Source of the DNA: Carya illinoinensis
Taxonomy: Eukaryota; Streptophyta; Magnoliopsida; Fagales; Juglandaceae
Assembly (NCBI RefSeq): GCF_018687715.1
Contig: NC_056766.1
Location: 3,166,001 to 3,230,000, forward strand
Direction: 5' to 3'
DNA: 64,000 nucleotides
Part shown: positions 47,915 to 61,700 of the stretch, in pieces
How positions within the stretch are numbered: the stretch's first letter is position 1
Layout: every line of letters begins with the position of its first letter
Program-made: the position numbers and the translations under genes
Notes under the pieces: generated by a model
Databases searched by the model: none
What the model saw: the letters and a program-made list of their open reading frames with translations, nothing else
Told to the model about the DNA's origin: nothing

Positions 47915-50164
47915 TCAATGAGCTGGGTGAGGAATGTTGCTGGCTGTGCGGTGTGCGTGGACAGCACAGGCACAATGCACAGACATTAAGTTCAAACAGC
48001 CGCTCATGATAAGTGAATGCCTTCCTGAGCAAGTGTGGAGAGCAGGAAAGGTATCGCACACTGCCTGAACAGCAGGGGGAGTGAGTGCCGTGCACTGACT
48101 GATGTTGAGAGTCCTAAGCCCATCTTCATCATTCAGCTCTTTCATAGGTTTCCACATTGGTTTCTTGTTTTTCACTCGGCTGTGGGCCAAAGAGTACATG
48201 GCTCTGTCTGTGATGTTCTGACAATAGTAGAGACCAAGGGATCTCAAATGAAGACATTTGTTTGCAAGAGCAATCACACTATCATCTGCAAAGTAAGAAT
48301 ACATACATCAAGATTTTATCATAATTACCTAAATATATATATAGGTACAAGCCAAATAAACTTCAAAGGAGTTCATTAACCAAAACATTACTTCCAAAAA
48401 GTAGGTTAGACAAGACTATCCATTTGTTAAGTTAGCACAGTATATTGCATTTCCAATTTTAGGGTTGGCTCCAGTTTTCCCCTCCCCTGTTTTAGGACAG
48501 TTAGATATTGATAAAAGATAGGAATTTGTTATGGATTACTACCACATTTTCTATAGGGCCCTTTATCAGATTTAGCTTTTGATGCAACAAGTAGGGGAAA
48601 AACAATTCTTAATTGTTGGAGTCTTAGATAGTTAAAAAAAAAAAAAGTGAATCCTTTGATTAAAGATAAAAAGTAGCCAGCTTATAGTAAGGAACTTATA
48701 ATTTCATGAAATTAGAGCAATGAAACCGGCTATTATACCCAGTTATGAACTCTCCTACCTAACGAACAATACTATTTAAATTTTAACAAAGTATAAACTT
48801 GTTAACCCTATATATGAAATACCTGTTATACGGACGCAGCCACACAAATCAAGGGTTCTGAGATCAGGGCATCCATATGCTAAACACATTACTCCGACAT
48901 CACTTACATTATCACACCATCCTAGATTTAAAGACTGTAACTGGCTGCAGTAGCGTCCAATAGCCTGCATATAAGTAAGAATATTCACAAAGTTATTTGA
49001 CTTATTATGATGTAATTTGAAGAAACAAATTAGTATCTAGTAAGTCATTTATACCTGTAACACAATGTCAGATGCAGCTTGGCCGCATCCACAAAGATTT
49101 AAAACCTTTAGATTTTGGCAAAAACTTGTCAGATATGCAAGAGCACTATCACTGAATGCTGAACATCCACTAATATTGAGTTTTGAAAGATTACGACACC
49201 CATGAGCCAGGGAAAACAGGGAGCGGTCGCTGAGCTTGAAGCTTTTGCTGAGGTCCAGGACCTGCAGATCATGACAGAAGTTTGCAATAGTTTGAACAGC
49301 ATCATCCTCGAGCTGTGTTTTATCTTGGCGTAGTATGAGAGTCTGCAATTTTGTGAACTTTGGAGCAAGAGATAGGACCAAGTTATTCATGTTCTTGTTG
49401 CACCTGAAAAATGAGTCCACGAAAGCTGGTAGGCAAGGTATTCCCAGGGAATCAGGATTCATATAGTTCGTTAAAATTCCAGAGAAAAATGTAATGATAG
49501 CATCATTAAAAACTGTTGATATACCATACTACAGAAACAAAAAGAACTCCATAACTTTGTTATCTCACCTCAGACAATGGAAAAGAAAAGGAAGAGTTAT
49601 GATGAAGTAAAATACATTTGGACAGAGACTATAATCAGAAGAGAAAAAAATTTCAGGTATCAAAATGTTCGAAGCTTTTTCTTTTCCAGTTATGAATCTT
49701 CAAACTCATGAGGAAGAAATTATATCCCAAAACAAAAAGTTAATTTGGATCTCAAAAAATAAAAAATCAAATGAAGCAACTTGAATACATTCTTCACATA
49801 CTGCCTTCCTCACACACCTCCAAATCTGAACACAAACATGAAAGTCCACCGGAAGGCCGAGTCTAATTGATTCATTAACTCTAATAAGGAAAGTAAGAGC
49901 TAATAATTTCAGAATATGATACTTACTACTCGTAATGCACAAAATCACCAGAAATAGTTAAAAAGAACAAAAAAAAAAAAAAATGGTTTGCATGACCTAC
50001 AATAACAAACAACAAAGCCAACTATATAATTAACGTTTCCACAAAGCCAACTTGTCAAAAAACATGACATTTTTAGTCCTCATTCAAAATTTAAACTGAT
50101 AGTTATGGTTTTAAGCCCGGTACCATAAAATTCTATAGAAATTACAAGCACATATAAGAGCAAC

Positions 50165-50195
<31 letters not shown>

Positions 50196-50854
50196 AAAAG
50201 AAAAAGAAAAAAGTAATAATAATACTAGTGGTATTAATAATTATAATAAGAACACCATAAAATAACGTGAGGTGCAGAGCTGTAAGACTTTACACCCTTA
50301 AAGCTAGTGAATCTACAACAGAACTAAGCAGCACTGGTTAAAAGTCTCTGCCCCTCTATTCTCTGCCCCTTTAAATCCATAAAGCACAAGATGAACAATA
50401 AAAGTTGGATTTAAAGAAGGGAAATGCTCACTATATGATGCCGATGAATAGGCTAAAGGAACAAAAAGGAAAATCAGTTATTCAAATTTCTTCTAATTTG
50501 TAGGGTGAGAAATTGAACCGTATAATCAGAACACAACGGGATATAGATCCAGAAAAATATCACCAGAAACATTTCAAAGTAAACAAAGATATACCATGAG
50601 AGAGAGAGATGGGTAAGGCCCAAGCTAATAGCATCTCTCCACCCACGACACACTCCAGAAGCCATGATCACTGTCTGATCGTCGACAAGAGAAACAATTT
50701 GCAACAACAGCTCCATGGGGATATCCTTCCACCCAGTGATGACACCACCTTCCATCTTTACTCCTCCTGTACCAATTCCATTTCCACAAAGCATCATAAG
50801 CTTCTCAAAGCACAAGTTCAAGTCCTCTGTCCTCAAGTTGTCTTTACCCACCAT
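47915..50854 (-). CDS. SKP2A: F-box / LRR protein, SKP2A-SKP2B type
   Basis: Four coding exons on the minus strand: 50854-50595, 49403-49055, 48964-48823 and 48285-47915. The CDS is 1122 nt (373 aa). The F-box is at about residues 42-80 (GWKDIPMELLLQIVSLVDDQTVIMASGVCRGWRDAI, split across two phrases here for reference). It is followed by leucine-rich repeats of the LxxLDLSxCxxLSD type, such as LQVLDLSKSFKLSDRSL, LNISGCSAFSDSALAYL, LQSLNLGWCDNVSD and RSLGLYYCQNITDRAM. The C-terminus (TCSGRHSLIMSGCLNL, ending PHPAH) is the SKP2A/B signature. The product is expected to be the substrate receptor of an SCF ubiquitin ligase acting on cell-cycle regulators, and Arabidopsis SKP2A also binds auxin. 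The symbol is by family: A and B paralogues cannot be separated here. A 5'UTR intron is likely upstream. Confidence 0.94.
50164..50185. repeat. Poly(C) tract in F-box gene intron 1
   Basis: About 22 C followed by an A run. It lies in the first coding intron. Confidence 0.9.
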
Positions 50855-51800
50855 TTACTCTTAGCTTGACACAACCTTTCCCTTCAATTTATGTACTTGT
50901 GAAATAATAATCTCCGCCGTTCTGCCACCGAATAGAGAGGAAATGGATGAGGTATTTGCGAATTCCAAGACATTGAATTCAGAGGTAAAAACGTGGAGCA
51001 AATTGACATGTTAACAAAATAGGAAAACCAACACAAACCCATGCGTCATCACGATAAGAGATCGGTAGAGACATAATAAACGGAGAGTAGATTTTCACAA
51101 TTACATTCAGAACCCGAGAACTTGCACGTTTACATAAATGCTTTTTTTTTTTTTTTTGACTTTTCCCCATCTACTTGCCCAAGTAATCCACAGGCAAGTA
51201 CGTACGTGACGATCAATGGAACTTGGTATCGGCTACAACAGACAAATTTAATGACGAACAGAGCAGAAAATGTTTTTAAAAAATGTATAAATATGGTAAA
51301 AACTGAAATAAAAAAACCCTCTTTTCTATAAAGAAAATAAAAACATCCATCTCGAGGTATGTATTAACCCAAGTAAACTCAAAATTCTAGAGGGAAACGG
51401 CCGATGAAACGTTAAAAAGAGATTATCTTTCAGTCCAAAACCATACGTTTCCGGTCAACACAAAGGAAACCTCTGAATTGCCAACTTAAATAGCTCTTAA
51501 ATACTGAGAAGAACACCAATTTCTGAAAAATAAAAACCTCACAACCCAGTTGATGAACTTCAACAAAAAACAAGAACAAAATCAAAAAGCCTGTAAACAA
51601 TTTTACAAGCCAAAAGAAAAAATAGGGTTTTGTTCATATACCTTCGAAAGGTGAATAAATGAGCTAAAGCTCTTAGCTTTGATCAGTTTGTTTTGATTCG
51701 TGTGGTGTGTGCTATGATCAGAGAGGCTCTCTCTGAGTTTTCGTATCAGCATTCAGCCCTCCATTTTCTCTCTCTTTTTTCCTTAATTTTTAAAGAGTAA
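50855..51800 (-). promoter_or_regulatory. F-box gene 5'UTR, leader intron and core promoter
   Basis: On the minus strand a leader near 51780-51641 (CT-rich start, then CACCTTTCGAAG) is followed by GTATATGAAC, a good donor at 51641/51640. This implies a 5'UTR intron ending shortly before the ATG at 50854. The exact acceptor is not resolved. Confidence 0.45.
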
Positions 51801-52545
51801 AAGAAAAGGAGGGAGAAGCGTACGGGAGATTAGTGGGATTAGCGACGCGTATGCAGCCACGTGGCGATCATATGATGACCATGCGATGTGAAGTGTGGTG
51901 GTGGAGTGGGTCCTACGTAAAGTAGTCTTGATTTGATGATCAGAATTTAATTGAAAAACTAAAAACAGATAAAGTCAGCAAAAGTTAAAGTCCAAAACAA
52001 GCCAAAATAATCAATGATATTTATAATAATATATAATAAATACAGATAAAATGATTAAAAAATATAGAAAGAATATACTAAAAACATATAAATATCTTTA
52101 TATATATATAATAAAAAGAAAATAGTGGCATTAACTAAGGCATTAGCCACGTGTACAAAATACCATTTGTTTAAAATCGAAACCGCACACAAAAGCAATG
52201 CCATGTTAAACTTCCCAAAAAAAGTGCTCATCTTTAGGCAATGCCACTTTACTTTACATTAACATGTTTGCTTTTTATGTTTTTTGATTTTTGATTTTTG
52301 AAGATCTTAACAAGAAATATTTGTTCTAAAAATTATTTTTATAAATTAACGTAATTTAATATATAAAATTATTTTATTATAAATTAGATTTAGAATATAA
52401 TTTCAAGAGTTATGATTTATATAAGCCTTAGTGTTATATAAAAATTTTTAATTATAAAGAGATTCCATAAAAAAAATTCATAAATTGATATAATTCGATA
52501 TGATATATTAAATTGTAAAGTTATTTTTATTATAAAATAGATCTA
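51801..52545. other. Intergenic spacer with a family-B MITE
   Basis: No gene. A family-B-type repeat lies at about 52340-52440, and a second, overlapping copy runs to about 52560. Confidence 0.45.
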
Positions 52546-52546
52546 A

Positions 52547-53950
52547 CGTATAACACCTCGATCTCGAAAATCTGGATAATTAGCTCTTATAATCTAAAAA
52601 AAATCTCTTATAACATAATTATATACTCCAAAATTTTCATAAAATATAAATTCATTTTTTTCAAAACCAAATATATATGATCTTCAACCAGGACAATGTA
52701 TATTTGCCTCAATAAAATAAACTAAAATCCCACAAATTCAGACATATCTATAACTCCAAACACCAAAATAACGTAAAATAATAAATTTACTAATAAAATT
52801 CTCTAATAAATACTTGTTCCCTTTAGCACTTATTCATCTATGATCATCAAATCTTGTTAACACTTCCTATTCTTCACTTCTAATGGAGGTATCCAAATTA
52901 TCTAAAAAATACTATAGAGATAAGGGTGTGTATTATTAATAACTCAGTAAGTAAAAGACATATACTAAAATGCAAATATGAGCATTTATAGAGTACATTA
53001 TGCATAATAAAATATTTTCCAGATTTATTATATAGAACAAAACATGTTTTCAAACGTAACAGAACAATAGTTTTAAGACACATAAAACCTAGAACCAAGT
53101 AGAGACAAGTAAATCTTAGCCTTATTATTTTCAGAATCCTAAGTGTGCACACATGAAAGATTACAAAAAAACTAACATACTTCTAAAGTGGGTGCACTCA
53201 GAGACAGAAGAGTTGGTACCAACTCAAATAGAGCAGAGCAGGGATCAAAATTAGATACAAAACTAGTACACTATACCAAAAGTTTTTCAGATACCATATC
53301 AAAATAAAAAAGAATACCAAAACACATTCAAATCATTCTCATATATTGAAAACAAAAGTCAGAACATCTTTTTAAATCAATGCACACTTTTTCAAAATTT
53401 CAATATCGCTCTTTTTTCACATTTTACAGACAATATGATAGAATATAACTCATGTCTACGTAATATATGTTAGAAAATATTTTTCCTTTTTCATACAAAT
53501 TTCAAGAGTAATACAAATAAACGATTGATGTTGTTTTTTCCAAATTCTCATTTCATAAAAAAACATGCAAAATTTTCAGAAGATCAACCTTAATCGCAAT
53601 AATTCGTGTTAAACCTAACATAGAAATTTCGCTTACCTAAACTTTTTAGTTTTTTCAGAATTTCCTCATAACAGTGCCAAACAAATATCAATCATCACCT
53701 ATAAAAATTCATGTAATTTGAATAAATCTCCAATTGAATAAATACCTCATATTTACACCTGAAATACCTATTATAATTCTTCAAAAACCTAAAATTTCTC
53801 TTAACCTAAAAAATACCACAACTTCCTAAATTCCTCAATAACACATAATCTAGTTCATACCAAGAAAAGATAATCGAATAAATATTCAGTTAACATGAAA
53901 ATCAATGAATACACCTATTTAAAATACTAATACCCTATATGGTATGGGAT
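52547..53950 (+). mobile_element. Probable degraded LTR of a Gypsy-like element
   Basis: It opens with TATAACACCTCGATCTCG, a degraded form of the TGTAACACCCCG start found in many plant LTRs. It contains, in reverse, the phrase GTTTAGGTAAGCGAAATTTC, which resembles GTTCAGGTAAGCAGAGTTCC at 63836-63855. No internal coding domains are seen. Limits are approximate. Confidence 0.4.
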
Positions 53951-55583
53951 ATGATATTTTTTGAAAATGAAAATTTTTTACTTTTTATAAGATTTTAATG
54001 AGGTTTCAATTGTATTATTGATTAGTTTTTTTAGAATATAGGCCATGTGGTTTGAGCCTTCCATTAAAGCATTACATAACGTATTTTATAAGTTTATTTT
54101 TATAAAATTTCTAAAAAAATTATAATCTCATATTGCAAGTTTGTGTAGAAAGTTTCCTTTTTTTAAAAAAAAAAAAATTAAAAAGAAAAAAATAAAAAGA
54201 AAAAGGAAACGGCATGCAAACGCAATCCCACTTCAAAATCCAAAGCGCTCAGCTTAGGTGCTTTAGCAATAGGGCTTTGCTAGCTGCAGTCGGTAAATAC
54301 AGTCGGCATGCAGTCGGCTGTACGGAATAAATAAATAAAAATTATAAAAATATTTCTTTTTTTCATGGTTGTACAGAATGAATAAAAAAAAGTTATAAAA
54401 ATAATTTTTTTTTTCATATAGGTTCCATATTAATTCATTTTTTGTTAAAGCGACTACACGCCGACTGCACAAATCATTTCTCTTAGCAATAATATGTTTG
54501 CCTTTTAGGTTTAACATAGCCTTTAATTTCCACTTTATAAATTAAAGCTAGCTTTTAACTGTTCCTAATCCACTGTTATTATTTTGGAATAGTTGGTATA
54601 GTATATCAATCTTAGCTTACATTTAGATATTAAAGTAATTTTAGATAATTTATAAATAATATTAAAAAAATTAATGAATAGTTTATGAATAATAATAAAA
54701 TATTTGTAAATAATAACGAATGGTACTAGTGAACGTCACTTACCAAACACAATATTAATGTAATGCTCCGGTCGTGGATAGGTTGAAGAGTTGCTTCTTA
54801 ATTATCACTTAAACATCATATTTCAACTATATAGTCATAAACCCCAAATTCTCAATGGCGTATAGGACTCTATTTCAAATGAACTATTCCAATATAATTA
54901 ATCTATACGCTACAACATCTCAAAATAAATATCAACCTAGCTTTCAAAATACCAAGTCGACAAAAAAAAAAAAACAAGACTATTGAATAAAATTCTCTAA
55001 TAACTAAAGTGCCTTATTCGTATTTAATCCAATATTATTATTTTAGAATAGTTGGTATGGTAAATCAATCTTAGCTTACATTTAAATATTAAGATGATTT
55101 CAGATGATTTGTGAATTAAAAAAAATTAAAAATAGTTAAAAATAGTTAAAATCATTTAGTTGCAAAATCAACAAAGCAAAGCAATATGCTGATCCCATCT
55201 GATTGAGCACTGGGGATCAGTACTGCATGCATAGTGGGGAGCCATACATATTGTTTGTAATCCTTTTGAAACAAAATCACTTTGTCTTTCCTCCAAATTG
55301 CTGATGAATTGTGCATTTGTTTTCGTCTGTACACATTCATTCTTTTATCCAAGAGATAGAAAGTGGCTGCATGATTGACGCGATGAAACTTTGAAATATA
55401 TCTGAATATTACGATCGAGTTTTCTGTTTGACAATTATTGAGAAGCTGATGATCATGATGCCCTTGGGTGTCTTTTCCATATTATTTTATTAAGTGAAGT
55501 GACATTTTCAATCATGAAAATTTAGCCAACTAACTGCTATTTTATTATAAATAAATAAATCAATAAATAATGTAAATATTGTG

Positions 55584-55635
<52 letters not shown>

Positions 55636-56806
55636 TTGTATAATTTTCTTTTGGCCAACGTTGCACTTTCAAATTAAGAGCACCTCCTCCTTCCTAGCTT
55701 CTCTCTTGCATGTGAAAATAATCTATGATTTCTTCTATTAGAATAATTCATGATATTATATCTTTAAAATTATTTTATTTTCAAGTTGGTACGTAGAATT
55801 TTTATATATTAACACTCATTTTATACTCAAATGGATTATTTTTAAAATAAATTTGAAGGATTTGATGCATAAATAAGAGTGTAGTAGATAAAATTTTCCA
55901 TTTATGCTTTAAACTTTAAACTAATATCATGATCACAAATGTTTATATATAGATAGATTTATTTTCAACTGCAAACAAAGGTTGATAATATAATGTACGT
56001 AAAGCTTATAGAATATAGCAGATCAGAAAAATGGGGAACTGTAGAAGAAGCAAAGTGGCCAAATTGCAAAGATACGCGCTGTCTCTATCCTTGCTTTTTC
56101 CTTGGTGTATCTTTGCTGAGCAGTACCCCTAGTTTTTGGTTCTTATTTGGAACTGTTGCATGCATCAATGTCTGCTTCCTTTTCAACTTCTTACCTTTCG
56201 CATCTTTCCTCGCCCTCCACAGTCGTCATCTCTCGGCAAAGAAACACAGAACTAGTTAGGGGTAAATGTATCAGGCCCAAGACGCGCAAGGTCTATTACT
56301 TCACCATAAAGCAATCATCAGGTAGTAAGAAGGAAAAAGAAAGGATAAGACGATAAAAAGCTGAGCGAGAAAGGCAAGTTATGCATGCCAAAAAGATGAT
56401 AAAGCTGCTCTTTTATCACCTACTACCTCCAAGACCACAATAAAAGGGGCTTCTGGGGGACACAGAGATCATCTTGAGCCTCACCATGAGAGACTACAGG
56501 GGGATCATGTTCTCCCCAGAAATGCTGAACGCTATTCTTTTTATCTTTTCTAGGTTAAAAGCGCTTTCGACCTCCTTTGTAAAGAGAGATACGAGAGATT
56601 ATGAAAAACTTAAAATATTTCCATCATAATGAATTTGCCCTCCAAACGACCTATAGACGTAGGTTCTGAGCCTAACTACGCAAACCCATATATCTCATTC
56701 TCTATTTACATTTCATGTATTTTTTTTACTATTTATTGTTATGAATGTATGTATGGGCACCATACTAAAGCCCAAACCGCCACCGTGGAATTTAGAGTAC
56801 CGCTTT
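53951..56806. other. Intergenic AT-rich DNA with repeat fragments
   Basis: Family-A fragments lie at about 54595-54720 and 55060-55150. An (AT)n block of about 45 bp is at 55588-55632. A second CCGGTCGTGG-type LTR-like start is near 54765. A short ORF reading MGNCRRSKVAKLQRYALSLS begins at about 56031, with 33 residues and a hydrophobic end; I do not recognise it and do not call it a gene. Confidence 0.45.
55588..55632. repeat. (AT)n microsatellite
   Basis: About 22 AT units. Confidence 0.9.
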
Positions 56807-57218
56807 TGTTGATTTTTTGCTTGTTTTAGTCCCACATAGGTTAGATTAATGAGAGCAGCAAAATTCATATATTATAAATAAGAGGCTTAGCCTTTTAGTT
56901 TAAGTGCACCAGTTAAAAGCTTATCTAGTAACTTTTGACTTTAGTTAAATTCCTCTATTAGCCTTTTGTAAAAGGGGAAGAGATGTAAAGTTAAAGATTT
57001 ACTAGTGTGGTAGCTTTGTGGGTGTGGTGAGGAGAAAAATTGTGTGATTGTAACAATTTTTCACATAGTGAATTTTCTTCTCTGGGTCTAGTGGTTTTTC
57101 TCCTGTTTTGGAGTTTCCACATAAATTTCTTGTGTTGTTATTATTTCTCTATTTTTCTTGTTATTCCTGCAAATGGTAGATCCTAGGGGGGTGAATTTGG
57201 AGGTCCAAATTCCCAACA
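56807..57218 (+). repeat. 5' LTR of the compact Copia element
   Basis: 412 bp, starting TGTTGATTTTTTGC and ending CCCAACA. It contains a TATA-like TTATAAATAAG. By eye it differs from the 3' LTR by about 16 substitutions and one small indel (about 96% identity). Confidence 0.95.
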
Positions 57219-57220
57219 AT

Positions 57221-57233
57221 TGGTATCAAAGCC
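57221..57233 (+). other. Primer binding site
   Basis: TGGTATCAAAGCC, two bases after the 5' LTR. It differs by one base from the usual TGGTATCAGAGCC complement of initiator tRNA-Met. Confidence 0.9.
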
Positions 57234-57409
57234 ACTAGATTTTTTTTTGTGGGGTGGAGCTGTGGTGTGGTAGTGTGGATACGTACAGTCTAAGGAGGTT
57301 CTGTCTAGGAGATTGGAAATTTTAAGTGTGTCCATTGTGACCCTCCAATCTTTCCTGGGAACTGAATTAGTGAGGTATTATTCATTTCTACAGTAAATTC
57401 ATCAAAGCA

Positions 57410-58260
57410 ATGCCAGGAAGTGGGCCTTCAAATCTTGTCAAATTTGAGGTGAAGAAATTTGATGGGAGAATCAATTTTGGCTTGTGGCAAGTACAAGTCA
57501 AGGATATTTTGATTCAATCAGGATTACACAAGGCATTGAAGGGCAGACCAACACATGAAGTTAGCACTGGTACTAGTGTGACTGGTGAAAGTAGCAGATC
57601 TAAAATGAGCGATGAAGATTGGGAGGATCTGGATTTGAGAACAGCAAGTGCAATACGTCTGTGCCTGGCCAAAAATGTTATTGCAAATGTGCATGGAATA
57701 TCTACGGCAAAGGAACTCTGGGAAAAACTTGAAGAGTTATATCAGATGAAGGGCGTCTCAAATCGTGTGTACCTGAAGGAGCAGTTTCATACACTGCGAA
57801 TGAGTGAAGGTACAACTATTTCAGATCATTTAAGCATTCAAATGGCATTGTCGCTGAGTTAGAAGCTATTGGAGTTAAAATTGATGATGAGGATCAAGCC
57901 TTGAGACTCATTTGGTCTCTTCCATCTTCCTATGAACACATGAAACCTATTTTGATACATGGGAAGGAGAAAATAATCTTTTCAGAAGTTACCAGTAAAA
58001 TCTTTTCTGAAGAGAGAAGACTAAGTAGTGGAAGTAATGTTCCACTTGAGAACTTAGCGATGGTAGCAGCTGGAAATGGGAAGATGAAGAACTCTATGAA
58101 GAAGAAAGTAGTCTGCTGGGAGTGTGGACAATCTGGGCACGTCAAGAAAAATTGTCCAAGAGCTGGAACAGGTTCGGCAAGTGGCTCCAAGTCAGTAAAT
58201 GGAGATACTGATATTGATGCTAATATTGTGTCTCTCTCCATGGAAGATTTTGATCTTTAA
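57410..58260 (+). pseudogene. Copia gag with zinc knuckle, one frameshift
   Basis: It starts MPGSGPSNLVKFEVKKFDG, the typical Copia gag N-terminus, with ELWEKLEELYQMKGVSNRVY in the capsid region. A one-base shift near 57835-57845 ends the first frame at 57862. The second frame continues NGIVAELEAIGVKIDDEDQA, then RLIWSLPSSYEHMK, and carries a CCHC zinc knuckle (CWECGQSGHVKKNC, about 58112-58153), which binds RNA. It ends at TAA 58258-58260. Apart from the shift the frame is clean. Confidence 0.9.
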
Positions 58261-58604
58261 AAAGAGACATGTACATTCTCATGGCATGCCTCTAATTCCC
58301 AAAGTTGCCATGATAGAGGATGTGTTAATATTAGCGGGTCTACAAGTTTGCACACAAGCATTGGTTTGGCATTGATGCAGGGTGTATGGTGGAAATTCAT
58401 GTCGATGGCTGATGGACTTCCAAGAGAGCCAAACGTGGAAGTTACACCATAATTTTCAGCAATATTGTTTTCGACATGGGCCGAAGTGAAATGCTTGGAA
58501 TTGTTTTATTCTGAGTGGGTATGCTTTTATGGTGAAGCATGATAGCGGAAGTTATGAAGATTTTCATTGAGGTGGAGCTTGGCTGTGGGACCAATCAAAG
58601 TCGC

Positions 58605-58615
58605 AAGGTGGAGAT
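58605..58615 (+). other. Polypurine tract
   Basis: AAGGTGGAGAT immediately precedes the 3' LTR start (TGTTGA). This is the standard Copia arrangement. Confidence 0.88.
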
Positions 58616-59026
58616 TGTTGATTTTTTGCTTGTTTTAGTCCCACATCGGTGAGATTAATGAGAGTAGCAAAATTCATGTATTATAAATAAGAGGCTTAGC
58701 CTCTTAGTTTAAGTGCACCAGTTGAAAGCTTATCTAGTAACTTTTGACTTTAGTTAAATTCATCTATTAGCCTTTTGTAAAAGGGGAAGAGGTGTAGAGT
58801 TAAAGATTTACTAGTGGGTAGCTTTGTGGGTGTGGTGAGGAGAAAAATTGTGTGATTGTAACAATTTTTCACATAGTGAATTTTCTTCTCTGGGTCTGGT
58901 AGTTTTTCTCCTGTTTTGGAGTTTCTACGTAAATTTCTTGTGTTGTTATTATTTCTCTATTTTTCTTGTTATTCCTACAAAGGGTAGATCCTAGGGGGGT
59001 GAATTTGGAGGTCCAAATTCCCAACA
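58616..59026 (+). repeat. 3' LTR of the compact Copia element
   Basis: 411 bp, collinear with 56807-57218 and ending CCCAACA. Confidence 0.95.
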
Positions 59027-61700
59027 GTTTCTTCGAGGCCCAAATCTCCTCCATGGGTTAGGGATGACTCATTCTCCAATTCCGTATTGTTGGATGATTT
59101 TTGACCTTAAAAGAACTCGTACTCATAAATGAATAATAGAGAAGAAAATTAAACTCATGCAATTAGCTCAGCTTACTTGTCCTATTTACCTAAAGAAACG
59201 AACAACAATTTTAAAAAATGATTAATTAGCTGCATATAGCTAATTAGTTATGATTATATTCATTATATATATGTGTGTGTGTGTGTGTATATATATATAT
59301 TGGTTTTAGTTGCACAAAGTATATATGCTAAGTAAGTAGAAAGCAAGAATCACGTTTTGTGGTTCACAGAAGCCCTCTAATCGATATTTTTCCCGAAAGA
59401 AAAAGACCCCTCTTGCAGAGATTGGCCTCAGAACTTGTTGCGCGCATGACTTTTAGGCCACCCAATCTTCTTTTTTTTTTTTTTTTACTATTTCTTAGAA
59501 GTTGTCTCTAATAGTTATGTTTATCTTCTCTGCGCTGATCTTTTCTCTTTCATGCTTCCAAATTTGAGGTTCATTTCGAGTCCACTACCTCAATGCTTGA
59601 AGTCTCAAATTCAATATTGTAACACAAATCAAGATATGCATTAGCTTAAAGAGATATTAGCCCAGAAACATATTTAAATTCATTTTAACATCCAAACATA
59701 TTTAAACTCAACTTACGTGAGCTCCACAAAACTCATTTCACCATCTTAACTGATTACTATTTATAAAAAAATTTAAGGCATCTCAACTCCACAATTTAGA
59801 TGTTTTAAAATAGTTTAGTTTAGTTTAGGATGGGTTTGAATTTAGGTAATATTCTATACTTCAGCTCATTTAATTAACTATAATACATGTTGGGCTCACT
59901 TATTAAGATAGGAGTTTAGGCGCTAACGTGTAAGAAGAAGTGTTAAGATATAATATTATAAAAAATTAAATTAATATCTTCCTATCAACTTGGATTTTGA
60001 GACAACTAATGATTTAACAAACAATTTCCATCAGTTCATGCACTCTCTTTTAGTCTTTTGTATATTTTCCTCTTTCTATTTTAAAATCTATATAATATGA
60101 GATAACTTGAATGTTATTATGCATTTTTAATATTATTAAATGGTTACATCTTATTAGTTTCTTCATTCATGGTCCATGTAAGTGGTAAGTGATAGCTGAC
60201 TCTGTTTGTAAACTGTATTCGCCCACCAAACGTGAGGGTTAGATTAATAAAATAGAGTTTGACATAAAAAAAGAAAAAGAAAAAGAAAAAGAAGAGAAAA
60301 GTATACGTAGGTTAATTTCTAATCTGTTACCTATATAATTTTCAAAGCATTTTCTTTGCTCATATCTAATACTATGTTCCATTTGAATGCTGAATTGAGT
60401 TGAGATGAATTGAGTTCTTTATGAATAGTAATGTTGAGATGGTGGAATGAATTCTGTGGAGTCCACTTAAGATGAGTTTAGATGTTAAAATGAGTTTAAT
60501 GTATTTATGGAAAGTTAAAAAAAGTTATGGATCCCACATATAAAGAGGTGTTGATTTGAAAAAAGTTGTAGGTTTTACATGTAAAGAGGTTTTGAGTTGA
60601 GTGATGTTTAGTAATTTGAGAGTTGTGTATTTGGATATTAGGATATGTCTAAAATAGAACACAATTGAGATGAGCTGAGCTTGTTCAAGGATCCAACCGA
60701 AGCCTGCTGAACACTTTCTCTCCTGTTCATGGTTGTAGTCATTCACACTGTTTACAAGGAACCAATAGATGCCCAATGTACACATATAATTGTTGCTATT
60801 TCTCGTGCAATTAAGTATACAAACTAGCAGATAACAATGATTTTTCTTTTTTGAAAAGTAACCAGCAGATAACAATGGCTAATCGGAACTGGAACTGTTC
60901 AACACAACAAATATCAGATCTACAGTCTTGATTCATATAATGAAAAAAAATTATTATAAGATTGATATATAACATGTAGTGGGGATGTTGTCAATGTCAT
61001 TCGTGATCTAATTGAGTGAAGATACCCTAATAAGACAATGCAGCCACTGAAAGTCATAGAAAGCAGACTAGATTGTGTGCTATAGATCAATATTGACATT
61101 TGACATATCCATTGGATGAGTAAAGGATATATACATAAGTGACTTTTATAATGGGGGAATGCTGATTTCAAATCAAACTATTAGATAGAAAGGACTTTAT
61201 TTCCAAATTAATAAGGCATAAAAAAAAAAGGAGACAAACTTACCATTTGTCAAGCCATGGTTTACTATTTTTAAAATGTAAATCAAGATAAATAGTGGAT
61301 GTAACACTTGGGCCCAGTGCAAGACTGTTTTAAATAGTTTTTTATTTTATTTTATTTTATTTTATTTTTTGCAAAAATGTCATTTAAGTTTCAAATATAT
61401 ATATATTTTTTAAAATATAGACTACGGGCATAAAATATTTCTTTTGTTTCTTTCGATAAATTAAGATCTCCTTCGGTTTGATATTTATTTTAAAAATCTT
61501 TTATGAGTTGAGATATTTTTTTAAACAAGTTTAGATTATTCGTTTAGTATTTTAAATTGAGGTCTAATTTTGTTATGAATCGAGACCTTGATTTGTGTTT
61601 GAAAGCTTTTATTATTTTTATCTTTTCCATACAGAATTGGGTTAAGTCTTGTTTCCATTAAAATCCTTTAACCTTATTCAGCGCCTTGATCTTTTTTTTT
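59027..61700. other. Intergenic AT-rich DNA with repeat fragments
   Basis: No gene. A (GT)n(AT)n microsatellite lies at about 59271-59300. Family-A-related fragments with GAGTTGAGATGA-type phrases lie at about 59690-59850 and 60370-60670. Confidence 0.5.

Larger units (their letters stand above)
56807..59026 (+). mobile_element. Compact Copia-type LTR retrotransposon, gag only (TR-GAG-like)
   Basis: A 2.2-kb element with two LTRs, a tRNA-Met-type PBS, one gag frame and a polypurine tract. There is no protease, integrase, reverse transcriptase or RNase H: only ~350 bp lie between the gag stop and the 3' LTR. No clean 5-bp target duplication was found (flanks GCTTT and GTTTC). It matches the TR-GAG class of non-autonomous elements, which depend on an autonomous relative. 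Confidence 0.92.

Noticed and set aside
56031..56132. Short secreted-peptide-like ORF (MGNCRRSKVAK...)
   Set aside because: Only 33 residues with no known family. No promoter or second exon could be supported.
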